Shown: one piece after another, positions 22,017 through 31,614 of the stretch
Numbering within the stretch: the first letter of the stretch is position 1
How the letters are laid out: each line of letters opens with the position of its first letter
Assembly: GCA_036245525.1 (NCBI GenBank)
Contig: BTPG01000004.1
Location: forward strand, 51,545,258 to 51,609,257
DNA length: 64,000 nucleotides
DNA from: Semisulcospira habei
Lineage: Eukaryota > Mollusca > Gastropoda > Semisulcospiridae
Direction: 5' to 3'
Notes under the pieces: generated by a model
What the model was told of the DNA's origin: nothing
Database searches by the model: none
Seen by the model: only the letters and a program-made list of their open reading frames with translations
Made by a program: the position numbers and the translations under genes

Positions 22017-22232
22017 TTAACCCGTTTAACCCCACGGCCTCTTTTCCCGAAATTGCGGACGTGTCGCCTAAGGAGTCTGTACCTGTTGCAAGGAGATGGA
22101 TCGACCATGATAATTCAAGGGTAGTGCCAAATTAGCTTGGCGCCTGACGGCGCCAAGCTAATTTGGCACTACCCTTGAATTATAATGGTCGATCCATCTC
22201 CGGCTGTAGTGCGACGGGGCCGAATGGGTTAA
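22017..22232. mobile_element. PAL-B element, full length, TTAA-bounded
   Basis: 216 bp. Core 22099-22194. Private paired change CCAAATTAGC / GCTAATTTGG (others CCAGATTAGC / GCTAATCTGG). One late unpaired change, TATAATGG against CCATGATA. Confidence 0.92.
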
Positions 22233-22633
22233 CGGAAGTTTTGACTCCTAGCAAAGCAGACGATATAAAAATTGAGAGAAGCTGAAAACAAAATTTGCTC
22301 AGTGGGACCCAACCTCGGCCAGAACAGTGGTGATTCACGTGGTATCGATGACGCAGTGTCACATACTGACACCGTCAATCACTAAACCATGCAGCAAAAA
22401 ACAACAACAACAAAACAAACCCAAACCACATTACTTTTTCTCGGGTCCAAGCAGCCAACGATGGCAAACTAGTGACCTAGTCTGAAACCAGACCGCCAGT
22501 GAATCTGTCTGTCTGAGAGGCCGAGCTCCTGACGTCCACAAGTGTTTTCCTTGCCGCTGACGTGCTCCCGGAGAACACTGCGGCTCCCGTGGGCATAGAA
22601 CACTTACTCACGAACAATACACCACTCAACGAT

Positions 22634-22660
22634 GGGGAGTGGGGGGGGGGGGGGGGGGGA
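22634..22660. repeat. Poly-G run
   Basis: About 25 G, interrupted once by A. Confidence 0.9.
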
Positions 22661-22743
22661 GGCGGTTTTTTTGGCATTTTGAGGCAGGTTTAACCCCTAC
22701 CCATGGCACTGTACGTACACTTTTGTTTCCGGCGGAACTGGCT

Positions 22744-22911
22744 TTGTTCATTCGACCAAGGGCCACAACTGTCCAAGAAACATCCATACAAAGTGGTCTC
22801 AGCAAGAAGCATAGATCCTCATGAGCCCCCGCAGTCGCGGGGTCTCATGAAGATCTATGCCTCATGCGGCAGTTGGATCGTGCTCACTTTTGCTCGGCGG
22901 TGAAGGGGTTA
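22744..22911 (-). mobile_element. PAL-A full-length element
   Basis: Minus-strand reading: left flank TTAACCCCTTCACCGCCGAG, then AAAAGTGAGCACGATCCAAC, the hairpin (22802-22867), and the right flank TGCTGAGACCACTTTGTATG with TTTCTTGGAC and GAATGA. The same two flanks, in the same order, surround copies at 37652, 42438 and 61509. This shows that the hairpin is the centre of a longer unit of about 170 bp. Confidence 0.82.
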
Positions 22912-22914
22912 ATG

Positions 22915-22985
22915 TGGGCTGGTCTGTGATTTTGCACCTTGCGGCGTAGAATAGCTTAAGTCCAAAATCAAAGACGAGCATGCGC
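22915..22985. repeat. PAL-C palindrome, decayed
   Basis: GGTCTGTGATTTTGCACCTT against AAGTCCAAAATCAAAGAC; partial pairing. Confidence 0.7.
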
Positions 22986-23012
22986 GTCAGTTTAGCCGTG
23001 GACAAGGTAACT

Positions 23013-23041
23013 CCCCCCCCCCCCCCCCCCCCCCCCCCCCC
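23013..23041. repeat. Poly-C run
   Basis: About 28 consecutive C. Confidence 0.92.
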
Positions 23042-23164
23042 GTCATTCCGCCCGGCATGTAGAAAATCTGCCAAAAAAACTGCACACGTTCCTTAGAGGG
23101 CGCGCATGCCAGAAGAACTTTTCGCAAAGATTGTTGTTCTGTTACATCTCGCTACACAAACACC

Positions 23165-23224
23165 TTAACTCATTCGAGACGTGCCGCCTCCGGATACGCG
23201 GCTTACGCGACTCGAATGAGTTAA
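23165..23224. mobile_element. PAL-D element, internally deleted
   Basis: TTAA at both ends (23165-23168, 23221-23224). Left arm complete (CATTCGAGACGTGCCGCCTC); right arm reduced to GACTCGAATGAG. 60 bp. Confidence 0.88.
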
Positions 23225-23454
23225 CAGATAATGAATGAACTGTGGCACGCTTACATCCAACTACATTTTATGCCGCATGACCTTTAGCTTTTGTAGAAAA
23301 AGGGAAATTACTTATAGAAGAGGTAGAGCACATTACAAGAGAAATCACAAGCTATGTTATCCACACAACAGCAGACGACAGGTGCAATCGTCCAAGAACT
23401 TCACAGTTATGCGACGCAGAGAAACCATTCATACGGCAACAGGAAACTATGGTT

Positions 23455-23515
23455 GCCAGTCCGTGATTTTGGACCTTACAGCTTTACGCCGTAAGGCCCA
23501 GTACAACAGACCACA
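23455..23515. repeat. PAL-C palindrome, decayed
   Basis: CCGTGATTTTGGACCTTACA against CCGTAAGGCCCAGTACAACA. Confidence 0.7.
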
Positions 23516-23815
23516 ATACATCAAACATTACGGGCTCAAGACCGACCACCTGCGAGGAACTTGAAAGTCAAGCAACGACAAACACCATGATTAATTTCAG
23601 CAAACAGAACCGGAGCCGCTGCTTACTAAAAAGTAGCACGTGTTCCACATTTCAAAGAAAAATGATGAAGCGGAAAGCCAAAACAGAGAGCGCGGGAGTA
23701 AAACTCTGCCCTGGCAATATTAGGAAACAGACGCCAAACTCGCCGACGACAGATGATAACGTCGGCCCGAGGACCTTTCGCTTACTCGGTGTGGATGAGG
23801 GAGCGTGGGAGCTGG

Positions 23816-23880
23816 TGGTGGTGATGGTTGTGGTGGTGGTGGTGGTTGTGGGGGGGGGGGGGGTGTTGTGGAAGGTGTGG
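23816..23880. repeat. (GGT)n and poly-G tract
   Basis: GTGGTGGTGGT-type repeat with a run of about 13 G. Confidence 0.9.
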
Positions 23881-24097
23881 GGTACGTTAGCCAGATCCTG
23901 GAAGCCTGGGACGCTTTGACGTTTGTCGCCTGCGACAGTTCGCAGAACCGTACGAAGTTTGTCTAGACGCTGGCCTTGCGTAAAGGTTCCCTAAACAGGG
24001 GCAGGAAAGGTTTCGCAAAAGGTCCCTAGGGGCCAAGCTCCGCCGCACTGACGAACAGGCTTCGCCACAGACCTCTGCTGAAAATTCCACCCACTCT

Positions 24098-24160
24098 CAA
24101 GAGTTAGATTTTATGGGCCCCTGCAACTGCGAAGGCCCCTTGAGGATCTATGCCTCTTGT
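24098..24160. repeat. PAL-A palindrome, worn
   Basis: CAAGAGTTAGATTTTATGGG with right arm CTTGAGGATCTATGCCTCTT. The left arm has lost pairing. Confidence 0.75.
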
Positions 24161-24235
24161 TGACATCATTTGTAACTGTGTTCCTGTGGTTCGAGTCGAC
24201 CTAAGATTTTGATCTATAATCTATATTGTGATACC

Positions 24236-24248
24236 GAGATCGTGAGAC
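24236..24248. repeat. Target-site duplication, left (LINE 24249-24327)
   Basis: GAGATCGTGAGAC, repeated at 24328-24340. Confidence 0.85.
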
Positions 24249-24327
24249 CACAGGACAGGAGTTGCTGGAGGTCTCTCGTCGACGGCCTATACCCGGGTAG
24301 GGGTGACAGGCGTAAGTAAGTAAGTAA
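24249..24327 (+). mobile_element. LINE 3' end with TAAG tail, truncated copy M3
   Basis: Only 79 bp, encoding the last residues DRSCWRSLVDGLYPGRGDR of the same family as 11444-11801, then a (TAAG)n tail. A 13-bp duplication brackets it, which proves that it is a genuine, extremely truncated insertion. Confidence 0.9.
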
Positions 24328-24340
24328 GAGATCGTGAGAC
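24328..24340. repeat. Target-site duplication, right (LINE 24249-24327)
   Basis: Copy of 24236-24248; its first G overlaps the tail. Confidence 0.85.
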
Positions 24341-24525
24341 GCAAGTCGGTGGATATGCTACACTGAGGGCGCAATTTGTGTCTGTATAGTGTCAACACGC
24401 TGACATTAACCACAAACTAACAGCTTTTTGTTTATTTATAAAATTTACGAAGGACTCTTCAGATGGCCCTGACGTTTAGCTCCTGCTGAAGCCAATGGCA
24501 GACACAAAATGCTAACGTAAACTTG

Positions 24526-24944
24526 TTAACCCTTTGACTGCTGCTGACGATACCGTTTTGCGGAAAAGACGCGTTAACTACGTCACTGCCTAACTCAGAC
24601 ATGAGACCAGGTTGAGATCCAATCCTAGGAAAGCAAAGAGTCCAGGACTAGCAACTCGCAATCAGTATATTTTCATTCGGGGGACCTTCACAAAACACCT
24701 ACGTTCATCTTATAGTGTAAGCAATGAGTTCAAGAAAAAAAAAAAGTGTTTTTGCTTTTTCTCAACGAATTTGCACTGATCTAAAAAATAACCCAAATGT
24801 GGGGAAAAAAAAATTCGGATAAGTCCCATTTCTAATAACTACGTCACTACCTAGGCTACGTCACTACCTAACTACGTCAATACCTAACTACGTAACTACG
24901 CGTCTTTTCCGCCGGACGGTATCGTCAGTAGCAGTCCAGGTTAA
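24526..24944. mobile_element. PAL-F element, 419 bp with TIRs, TTAA-bounded
   Basis: Ends at TTAA 24526-24529 and 24941-24944. Terminal inverted repeats of about 45 bp: GACTGCTGCTGACGATACCG at the left, complement of CGGTATCGTCAGTAGCAGTC at the right, then GGAAAAGACGCG / CGCGTCTTTTCC. The interior has repeated CTACGTCACTACCTAA units near 24840-24895 and no open frame. Non-autonomous; the TTAA target suggests a piggyBac-type transposase elsewhere. Confidence 0.85.
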
Positions 24945-24980
24945 AATTAAATTGAAAGTTGATGCTACTACAACAATAAC

Positions 24981-24982
24981 AA

Positions 24983-25024
<42 letters not shown>
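24981..25024. repeat. (AAT)n microsatellite
   Basis: About 44 bp of pure AAT/TAA. Confidence 0.95.
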
Positions 25025-25027
<3 letters not shown>

Positions 25028-25430
25028 CAATGTATATTTTTAAGGCGCCTATACTTTCGATAGAAAAGCTCTAGTGTAACAGTTCAAACTGTCTAAAAAT
25101 GTATATACGGTAAGTTCGGGAAAGTCAGTACACGCCAAGCCCTGCCGCCCAACCAACAAGCATGCTGAATTAAAATAAGTCCAAGAATGACACCAACATT
25201 TTGATGGATCGACCAAATTACGAGACGGTTTCACGTTAAACTCCCAACATTCACCACCAGCTTGTGCCTGACCTTCTGACCAGCCATCGCCAACCCGTGC
25301 CTAACCGCATTGCAGCACCCCACGCGACCGATAATAGCTGCCCCAGGCCAATTTTGGACACTGTTCGCCCTACTGCTGAGAGAGGACACTCGCCGATCCC
25401 AATTAGGCCTCAGAGATTACTCTAGAGACA

Positions 25431-25516
25431 GATCGCGCATGATAGGTCAAGGTGCCAGATAGCTGCGCTATGGCCAAGCTATTCTGGCACCACCCTTGAA
25501 CTACCATGCTCGGTCC
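25431..25516. repeat. PAL-B palindrome, left arm shortened
   Basis: GATAGGTCAAGGTGCCAGAT against CTATTCTGGCACCACCCTTG. The element ends at TTAA 25550-25553 after CTGAATGAG. Confidence 0.8.
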
Positions 25517-25559
25517 ACGTCTTGCTGTGGCGTGTCCGGGCTGAATGAGTTAACGCATG

Positions 25560-26080
25560 TTTACCTAAGCATTGCCTTCGACAGCTTAATGTCATTTACC
25601 GCATTCAAAATTACCAGTATATAATAGAACAAAGACCTTTCCGACTAGACCAAAGCGTGCACGGATGAAGGCATCCTTTTAATGTCCAAGACCACCTCCG
25701 CCCCTACGTTATTTTATTTATTTATTTTTTGGGGGTATGAAAATCTAGCGCCTCTATCAGTGCGTAACTCCGGGAGGCATTATTACGTGGAACTACAAGG
25801 AGACAAGAGCCGGCACGGGAGGAGTAGCGTTCATTATTCTCGCCGCCGACTGCCATTAACGACCTGCAGAAGGGAGGGGCCTGCGGGGGAACAAGGCCGT
25901 CAAAGAACGTCCAGTCCTAAAAATGAAAACAGACCAGCTGGAGCCCATCGAGATTTTCCACCGTGTCAGTGACCCGTTATACGGTGACGGAATATTTCGC
26001 CATCAAAAGGATGCCTGAAATAGGTTTGATACACAGACTGACTGGCCCAGGTCGGTGCGTGTAACGAAATGAACACCGCC
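25560..26080. other. Intronic stretch, no gene seen
   Basis: No supportable feature. Confidence 0.4.
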
Positions 26081-26085
26081 CAGCT

Positions 26086-26151
26086 GCAAGAGGCATAGAT
26101 CCTCATGAGCCCCCGCTGCCGCGGGGGCACATGAGGATCTATGCCTCTTGT
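26086..26151. repeat. PAL-A palindrome
   Basis: Near-consensus arms; one mismatch (GCACATGAG against CTCATGAGC). Confidence 0.92.
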
Positions 26152-26309
26152 CAACTTAGTCTACATCAATGTTCCTCATACAGTGGTTTGCATAGGAAGG
26201 TTCACTGTTCCGTCTGTAGACAAACCACATGGCTGGCACCAAGACACTGAGAAATTCTGGAAATATTTCGGAAGCCTGATCAGCTAGACAGTGAAAAATA
26301 ATCAAATGT

Positions 26310-26375
26310 GTGGTGATCTGTTATTCTGGACCTAACGGCGGAGAGCTTTAAGGTAAAAAAATCAAAGACAAACTC
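26310..26375. repeat. PAL-C palindrome, decayed
   Basis: GATCTGTTATTCTGGACCTA against TTAAGGTAAAAAAATCAAAG. Confidence 0.65.
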
Positions 26376-26399
26376 ACACATAAAAGGAACTTCGTAGAA

Positions 26400-26990
26400 T
26401 ACGGCACTGCCTGTGGTCACGCACATATTAAATTGAGCGGAATGGGGAAGTTTTACAGAGTGAAAAAGATTAAAGACACTACAGCCAGTGGAATGCCGCG
26501 CGATGCGAGGTTTAATTACCTTGACTAACCAACCCCACCCTATTTTATTGAATTAAGGACGTAGATTTTTGTCGGCACACCGGCCCCACCTAATAATCAA
26601 TATTTAAATTCAGATGAAAGAAAAATATCTTGTTAATGAGTACCAGCATGACAGCTGTGCCACCCAAAGAAAGCAATGGTTTTTGATTTAAAAGGTGTGG
26701 ATAAATCAACGAAGACAACAACTGCAGTAGTAACGACGACAACTATTACAACAACAAAAACAGCACCACCTTCATACGCGCACCGTGCCAGACAGATCCC
26801 TAACAATAACTAAATGATTGTGAGAGTCAGTACTGAAAAAAAAAGACAAAACAGTCAGGAGACTATCTACAGGAAAGGACACTGATACTTTAAACAACAG
26901 AAAACCAGAAAAAGGAAGCCAAAATTAATAAGATAATGAAATGAGCAAACGAGACGGACAACAACATCAACAACGCAAGGTAAGCAAAAG
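26400..26990. other. Intronic stretch, no gene seen
   Basis: A-rich with CAA-rich patches (26715-26770); no exon recognised. Confidence 0.4.
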
Positions 26991-26993
26991 GAC

Positions 26994-27092
26994 ATCGTCC
27001 GAAGTTGGCTGCTGTCGGCCCGCGCACAGATGTGGAATACACAGCCAACACATGTATGCTCGGGCCGACTGCAGCCGATTTCGGCCCGATGA
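26994..27092. repeat. PAL-G palindrome
   Basis: CATCGTCCGAAGTTGGCTGC at the left and GCAGCCGATTTCGGCCCGAT at the right, with CGGCCCGCGCACA inside. The right flank GACCTTATGCGTAGTA is similar to other PAL-G flanks. It lies about 140 bp from the exon at 27238. Confidence 0.75.
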
Positions 27093-27237
27093 CCTTATGC
27101 GTAGTAGTAAGGTTAGCTAACCTGCCTGCCAGCCGAACAAGCAACCAACCAACCGAGGACAAAACCACCACTGACCACCACCACCGCCAACAGCAACAAC
27201 AACAACAACAACGACAATGAAGAGCCCAAGAACTGAC

Positions 27238-27333
27238 CTCCCGGCAACTGTCCCGCTCTGTTGGCTTTCTCTATCCGGTACTGGTAGACGTTGAGCGTGA
27301 AGAGAAGGTGGGAACACCGGGCCTCGTCCTCAT
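27238..27333 (-). CDS. KIF26: KIF26-like kinesin, third exon in window (switch-I-equivalent region)
   Basis: This exon reads D-EDEARCSHLLFTLNVYQYRIE, then KANRAGQLPGG. It is the motor-domain segment that carries switch I (SSRSH) in conventional kinesins; here that motif is the degenerate ARCSH, as expected for the KIF26/VAB-8 (kinesin-11) group, which is known for impaired or absent ATPase activity. The acceptor is gattgtttcag on the minus strand, with AG at 27335-27334. The donor is GGAG|GTCAGT, with GT at 27237-27236. The exon is 96 nt, takes up a phase-1 codon (G|AT, Asp) from the exon at 37053-37211 and ends in phase 1. Family knowledge says the next exon should carry the LIDLG (switch II) segment; I did not find it between 1 and 27237. 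The assignment rests on family-level similarity read by eye. Confidence 0.9.
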
Positions 27334-27397
27334 CTGAAACAATCACGTCCACAACCAATGAAATGTCTTGATAGGCAAAGCGCGTGGTGTGTTGACT

Positions 27398-27465
27398 CGT
27401 CCGTGATTTTGGATCCTACGGCCACTCGGCGACAATGAGATCCAAAATCACGAACCAACACAATG
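27398..27465. repeat. PAL-C palindrome
   Basis: CGTCCGTGATTTTGGATCCT against GAGATCCAAAATCACGAACC. The TGGATC / GATCCA change is paired, the rest of the family having TGGACC / GGTCCA. It is 65 bp upstream of the acceptor of the KIF26 exon at 27333. Confidence 0.85.
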
Positions 27466-27467
27466 GG

Positions 27468-27680
27468 GTACAGGAGAACCTGTTTTGCAGGAAAGAGTGG
27501 TCGAAATGGACAGGTTTAAAAGTGTCACCTGTCATTAACTCATTCGAGACGTGCCGCCTCCGGATACGCGGCTTACGCCGCGTATCCGGAGGCGGTACGT
27601 CTCGAATGAGTTAACGATCATTAATGGTCTTTAATGACAGGTGACCTCATATAAAGATGGTCGCTCGAAACAGGATCTGC
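27468..27680. repeat. Family H inverted repeat with a PAL-D element inside
   Basis: AGGAGAACCTGTTTTGCAGG and GTGTCACCTGTCATTAA lie left of the PAL-D insertion, and TTAATGACAGGTGACC with GAAACAGGATCTGC to the right. PAL-D has split the palindrome at TTAA. Confidence 0.75.
27535..27614. mobile_element. PAL-D element, perfect, TTAA-bounded
   Basis: 80 bp. TTAA at both ends. Arms CTCATTCGAGACGTGCCGCC and GGCGGTACGTCTCGAATGAG, core CTCCGGATACGCGGCTTACG. Almost fully self-complementary, with a single mismatch. Confidence 0.92.
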
Positions 27681-27819
27681 TGTTTTAACACTTTCAATCC
27701 GAGGACACACTGTCATGTATTCAAACGACTGTGTACCAGCTGAAAGAGGCGGCCAGGCTACCGCGATTAAAGGAACTGCACCAACTAGGTAATATCAGTC
27801 AGGAACTGTAGTCTATCCT

Positions 27820-27856
27820 TGGACGATCAAGGTCGATCAAAGTCAAGGTCGATCCG
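27820..27856. repeat. PAL-B fragment with repeated AAGGTCGATC
   Basis: GATCAAGGTCGATCAAAGTC, then AAGGTCGATCC. Confidence 0.6.
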
Positions 27857-28149
27857 CTTCCAGCTGTAGTGAGAAGGCTGAATCGGTGGAGTGACTATTA
27901 GTCCAGCAGCTTTTCGCAATTTCTGCAGACTAAGTAGTTCGTCAAAAGAGTAACAATGGTTTGCAGGTACGAAACGAAAGTACTAATGCCATATAGTTTA
28001 TGCATGGCAACAATATTTGTCCTTAGGATGGAGACATTTTTGTAGAAGTGTTTTTCGAAAGCTATTTTTCGATGTGAGGGAACCAGTCCTCGTACACCGC
28101 CCGGATAAGGTGCAAGACATTTTTTGTGCATAACATTGAAAATTTCAAG

Positions 28150-29045
28150 CATACAAGTTACAAGTTTATTCCAGTGAGTAAATTAAAATCATCAGCAAGT
28201 AAACATGCATACATATATACGATAAAATAAGTTTAAAAGTATTATTTTTAATGCGGTAAGCATAGTCGCGTCGCTAGTTTCAAAATGGCGGTCAGCGAGA
28301 AGCCTTCTAAAGAAGTCAATCAGACGCGCACGGTTGATGAAGCTTTACTTTGCTCCTGAATTGAAACAGAGATTATTATCGATTTGAACATCTTATCAAC
28401 GTCAAATACGTTATTTTTCCTGGTCTTGAAAACAGCCTTTTCCATAGAACTCGGTCTTTTGTGGGAGGAAAGCATATCGAAAGTAAACTCCCTTTGTGCA
28501 TGTTGTGCAATGTGTCTGCCGACCATCTTCAACATTCTTTGGCCGGATACAACATGCATGTTGTTCGTCTGTTTTTCAGCCTAACGGCTCTAAGTGCAGG
28601 TCTGCTCTTTTTTTATTTATTTTATTAGTGGAGATGGGATTTTTAACTGGTCAAGCACACTCGTATCCGACTGGTCTTAAGCACAAGCCAGGCAGAGTGA
28701 AATCCATCTCCGAACCGTTTCCATCAAAATCACCATGTTCAGCTAAACACCTAAATATAAAATTTTAGTTTTTGCAACCAATTCAACCAATCCGCACTCA
28801 AGTACTCACAAGGACTCTTATGATTAAGCTTTATCAGGACTGCATGAGACACAATACAGATAGTAGCCCTCTCTATTATATTACATGTTTTATTTATTTA
28901 TTTTTATTGATTCATGTATGTATTCACTTACATATTTATTTATTATTTATCCTTTTAATTATGGATGGAAGGAATTCCTTGATGCACATGATCACTATAG
29001 TGGTATGGTAGTGGTCACCAAGGAGAGGAAATTTGTTTTCAATAT
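28150..29045. other. Intronic stretch, AT-rich
   Basis: Contains CAAAATGGCGGTC near 28282, a YY1-like motif, and TTTATTTA-rich runs at 28880-28945. No gene supported. Confidence 0.35.
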
Positions 29046-29196
29046 GCATACATCTGTGCATATTCATAATCTATCCTTTACTTAACATGCATATTTATAG
29101 GTCCCAGGTATCCCCAACTTATTTTATTAATTTATTATTTTTTTTGTTTGTTTGTTTGTGATGTATGTTTGCACATACACATCAGCATAAAATGAT

Positions 29197-29553
29197 TGAT
29201 TGTACATTGTTTAACGTCCCGACAGCAACAAGACTTTCTCAGGACGTGCCTGCACTGCTTGTGAAAAAACCCAAACTAAACAGAATATTGAATGTATGTC
29301 GCCAGCTGGTCTAATACACTAAATAAACCTAACTAGACCCTTTAGCAACACACATCCAATATCAAGAGCTACAAGCAGTGCAGACAGTAGGAAGAGTTTA
29401 AAAAAGGTAAATACTGGTGAATGTACCAAGGGTAGACAGAAACACACGCCCATGAATAGAGGGGAAAACCCACCCTGTGGGGCTGACCAGGGTCACCCTG
29501 GGAACTAAAAAGTAGTTAACCCCGCCCAAGTCCCCCAGGGTAGACCTGGGTGG
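29197..29553 (+). repeat. Family J interspersed repeat
   Basis: Begins ATTGATTGTACATTGTTTAA, passes CTTTCTCAGGACGTGCCTGC and CTGTGGGGCTGACCAGGGT, ends near CAGGGTAGACCTGGGTGGGG. Similar to the copies at 30069-30462 and (inverted) 903-1287. Confidence 0.85.
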
Positions 29554-29952
29554 GGGACATCAGCATACAAGATGAGAACATACATATACACATATATGAT
29601 GTGAACATAACATGTACACATATGGTAATAGGTGCATACCACCCGCTCCCCACCCCACATACAAAACCACAGAACAAACATCTGTGCATGTTCATAATAT
29701 ATCCTTTACTTGGTATTCATATGTCCTAGTTATTTAAATTTATTATTTATTTTTATTTGTTTGAAAAGTAGGTTTTGTTCATATGCTGATGTTCACATAC
29801 ACATATATGGTAATACTGCCCACTCCCAACCCCACTCCACAACCAGAGAACACCCACCAAACGACACTTACATCTGTGCATGTTCATAATCTATCCTTTA
29901 CTGAGCATTCATATGTCCCAGGTATCTTGACTTACTTTATCTTTTTTATTTA

Positions 29953-30003
29953 ACCGCCATGAGATGGCATTGGTCGCCTGCTCGACATTAAACCCAAATA
30001 AGT
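29953..30003 (+). repeat. Short SINE-like 3' end
   Basis: CGCCATGAGATGGCATTGGT, then GACATTAAACCCAAATAAG. A second copy is at 31320-31371. Confidence 0.6.
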
Positions 30004-30068
30004 ATATATTTAAATTATTTATTTATTTTGTTTGCTTGTAATGAAGGTTTTGTACATACACATCAGCA

Positions 30069-30462
30069 AACAATGATTGATTGATTGTACATTGCTTAAC
30101 GTCCCGACAGCAACAAGGCTTTCTCAGGACGTGCCTGCACTGCTTGTGAAAAAAAAAAACTAAACAGAAAATTGAATGTATGTCGCCAGCCGGTCAAATA
30201 CGTTAAATAAACCTACAACATGGGGCCTAAATAAAGCTAAGACTGTCTAGCAACACACATCCAACATCAAGAGCTACAGGCAGTGCAGACAGTTGGGAGA
30301 GTTTTAAAAAGACAAATACAGGTGAATGGACCAAGGGTAGACAGAAACACATGCCCCAGAATAGAAAGGAAACCCACCCTGTGGGGCTGACCAGGGTGAC
30401 CCTGGGAACTAAAAAGTACCTAACCCCACCCAAGTCCCCCAGGGCAGACCCGGGTGGGGGCA
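30069..30462 (+). repeat. Family J interspersed repeat
   Basis: Best-preserved copy, about 394 bp, ending at CAGACCCGGGTGGGGG. Contains AATAAA-like words (CCTAAATAAAGC) but no open frame of note. Confidence 0.85.
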
Positions 30463-30762
30463 TCAGCAAACAAGAAAATATACACATATATAGATGGTAA
30501 TAGGTGCCATACTGCCTGCTCCCAACCCTTACCTAAATACACACATAAAACCGCAGAACACCTACCAAAAGAAGGACATACACATCTGTGTATGTTCATA
30601 ATTTTTAATCTATCCTTTACCTAGCATGCATATGTCCCAGGTACCTTAGACTTACTTTATCTTATTTATTTAAATTATTTATTTATTTTGTTTGTTTTGT
30701 TTTGTTTGTTTGTAATGTAGGTTTTGTACATACACATCAGCATACAGCTCAAGAACATACAC

Positions 30763-31146
30763 CATGGTGCCCCTGTGCATGTGGCCACCAGTACTATTCT
30801 GTCAGATCTGTCACACCCAGCCAATCATCTCTTCGAGCTTCTGCCCTCTGGCCGGCGGTTTCGTGCTTTTAAAGCCAGAACCTCTCGATTCAGATGCAAT
30901 TTTTTTTCCAGAAGCTGTCCTCAATACATCACCATGCACGGAACAACGTGATTCCATGATTTGTGACATATGACTGATTTGTGTTTAATATTGTGTTTAT
31001 CTATCTTTTAGTGCTGTATATAGGATGATCGCCAACTAAGTGTATGACATGATGAATGCCCTACAAGTGAGGACATATTTTACTGTCGCCATGCCACACA
31101 AAAATCCTTGTAACGTTTTACTTGGTGAATAAATGTCTTATGTCTT
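30763..31146 (+). mobile_element. LINE 3' end (CR1/L2-like), truncated
   Basis: In frame, HPANHLFELLPSGRRFRAFK is followed by ARTSRFRCNFFSRSC and a stop at 30949-30951. LFELLPSGRRxRxxKxRTSR is the standard end of CR1/L2/Rex-type ORF2 proteins. The 3' region of about 195 bp ends with GAATAAATGTCTTATGTCTT. A possible 6-bp duplication ATACAC lies at 30757 and 31147. It interrupts the compound tandem unit. Confidence 0.85.
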
Positions 31147-31319
31147 ATACACGTACATGGTAATAGGTGCAGTATCACTCGCTCCCAACCCCAATCCAGT
31201 TACACACACAAAACCGCAGAACATCCACCAATGTACATCTGTGCATGATCATAATCTATACTTTACTTAGCATTCTTATGTCCCAGGTATCTTTGACTTA
31301 CTTTATCTTATTTATTTAA

Positions 31320-31371
31320 CTGCCATGAGATGGCCGTAGTCTACCGCGCGGCGTTAAACCCAAATAACTAT
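31320..31371 (+). repeat. Short SINE-like 3' end
   Basis: TGCCATGAGATGGCCGTAGT, then GCGGCGTTAAACCCAAATA. Similar to 29953-30003. Confidence 0.6.
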
Positions 31372-31614
31372 TTATTAAAATTATTAATTTATGTTTGTTT
31401 GTAATGAAGGTTTTGTACATACACGGTAATAGGTGCCATACCGCCCCACTTTCAACCCCAGCCCACATACAAAACCACAGAATACCCACAAAAGACATGC
31501 ACAATTGTATACTGATGGGCATTAGTGGACTGTAAAATCTATATATAGAGACTTCAGGTTAAGCAAGTGGCTTGTATTGACTGCCTGTATTTTAGCTGCC
31601 CACCTACAAATTTC

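Larger units (their letters stand above)
1..27237 (-). other. KIF26 intron downstream of the third exon (partial)
   Basis: Everything below the donor at 27237-27236 appears intronic. It holds LINEs, palindromic elements and simple repeats. No further kinesin exon was recognised by reading; a short exon could have been missed. Confidence 0.6.
29050..31435 (+). repeat. Compound tandem repeat tract, five irregular units
   Basis: CATCTGTGCAT followed by TTCATAATCTATCCTTTAC recurs near 29050, 29680, 29872, 30588 and 31237, each time followed by CATATGTCCCAGGTA-type sequence, (TTTAT)n, TTTTGTACATACACATCAGC and GGTAATAGGTGC. Units differ in length because of family J, a LINE end and short SINE-like ends lodged in them. 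Confidence 0.8.

Noticed and set aside
1..27237. Next KIF26 exon with the LIDLG segment
   Set aside because: Searched by reading for switch II and HVPYRDS-type residues on the minus strand without success; it probably lies beyond the window.
27898..28152. 84-residue open frame on the minus strand
   Set aside because: It could be a decayed LINE end, but I recognise no motif strong enough to call it.
28286..28360. Short coding start ATGGCGGTCAGCGAGAAG
   Set aside because: Only 24 codons before a stop, no splice donor or family match seen; noted only as a YY1-like motif.
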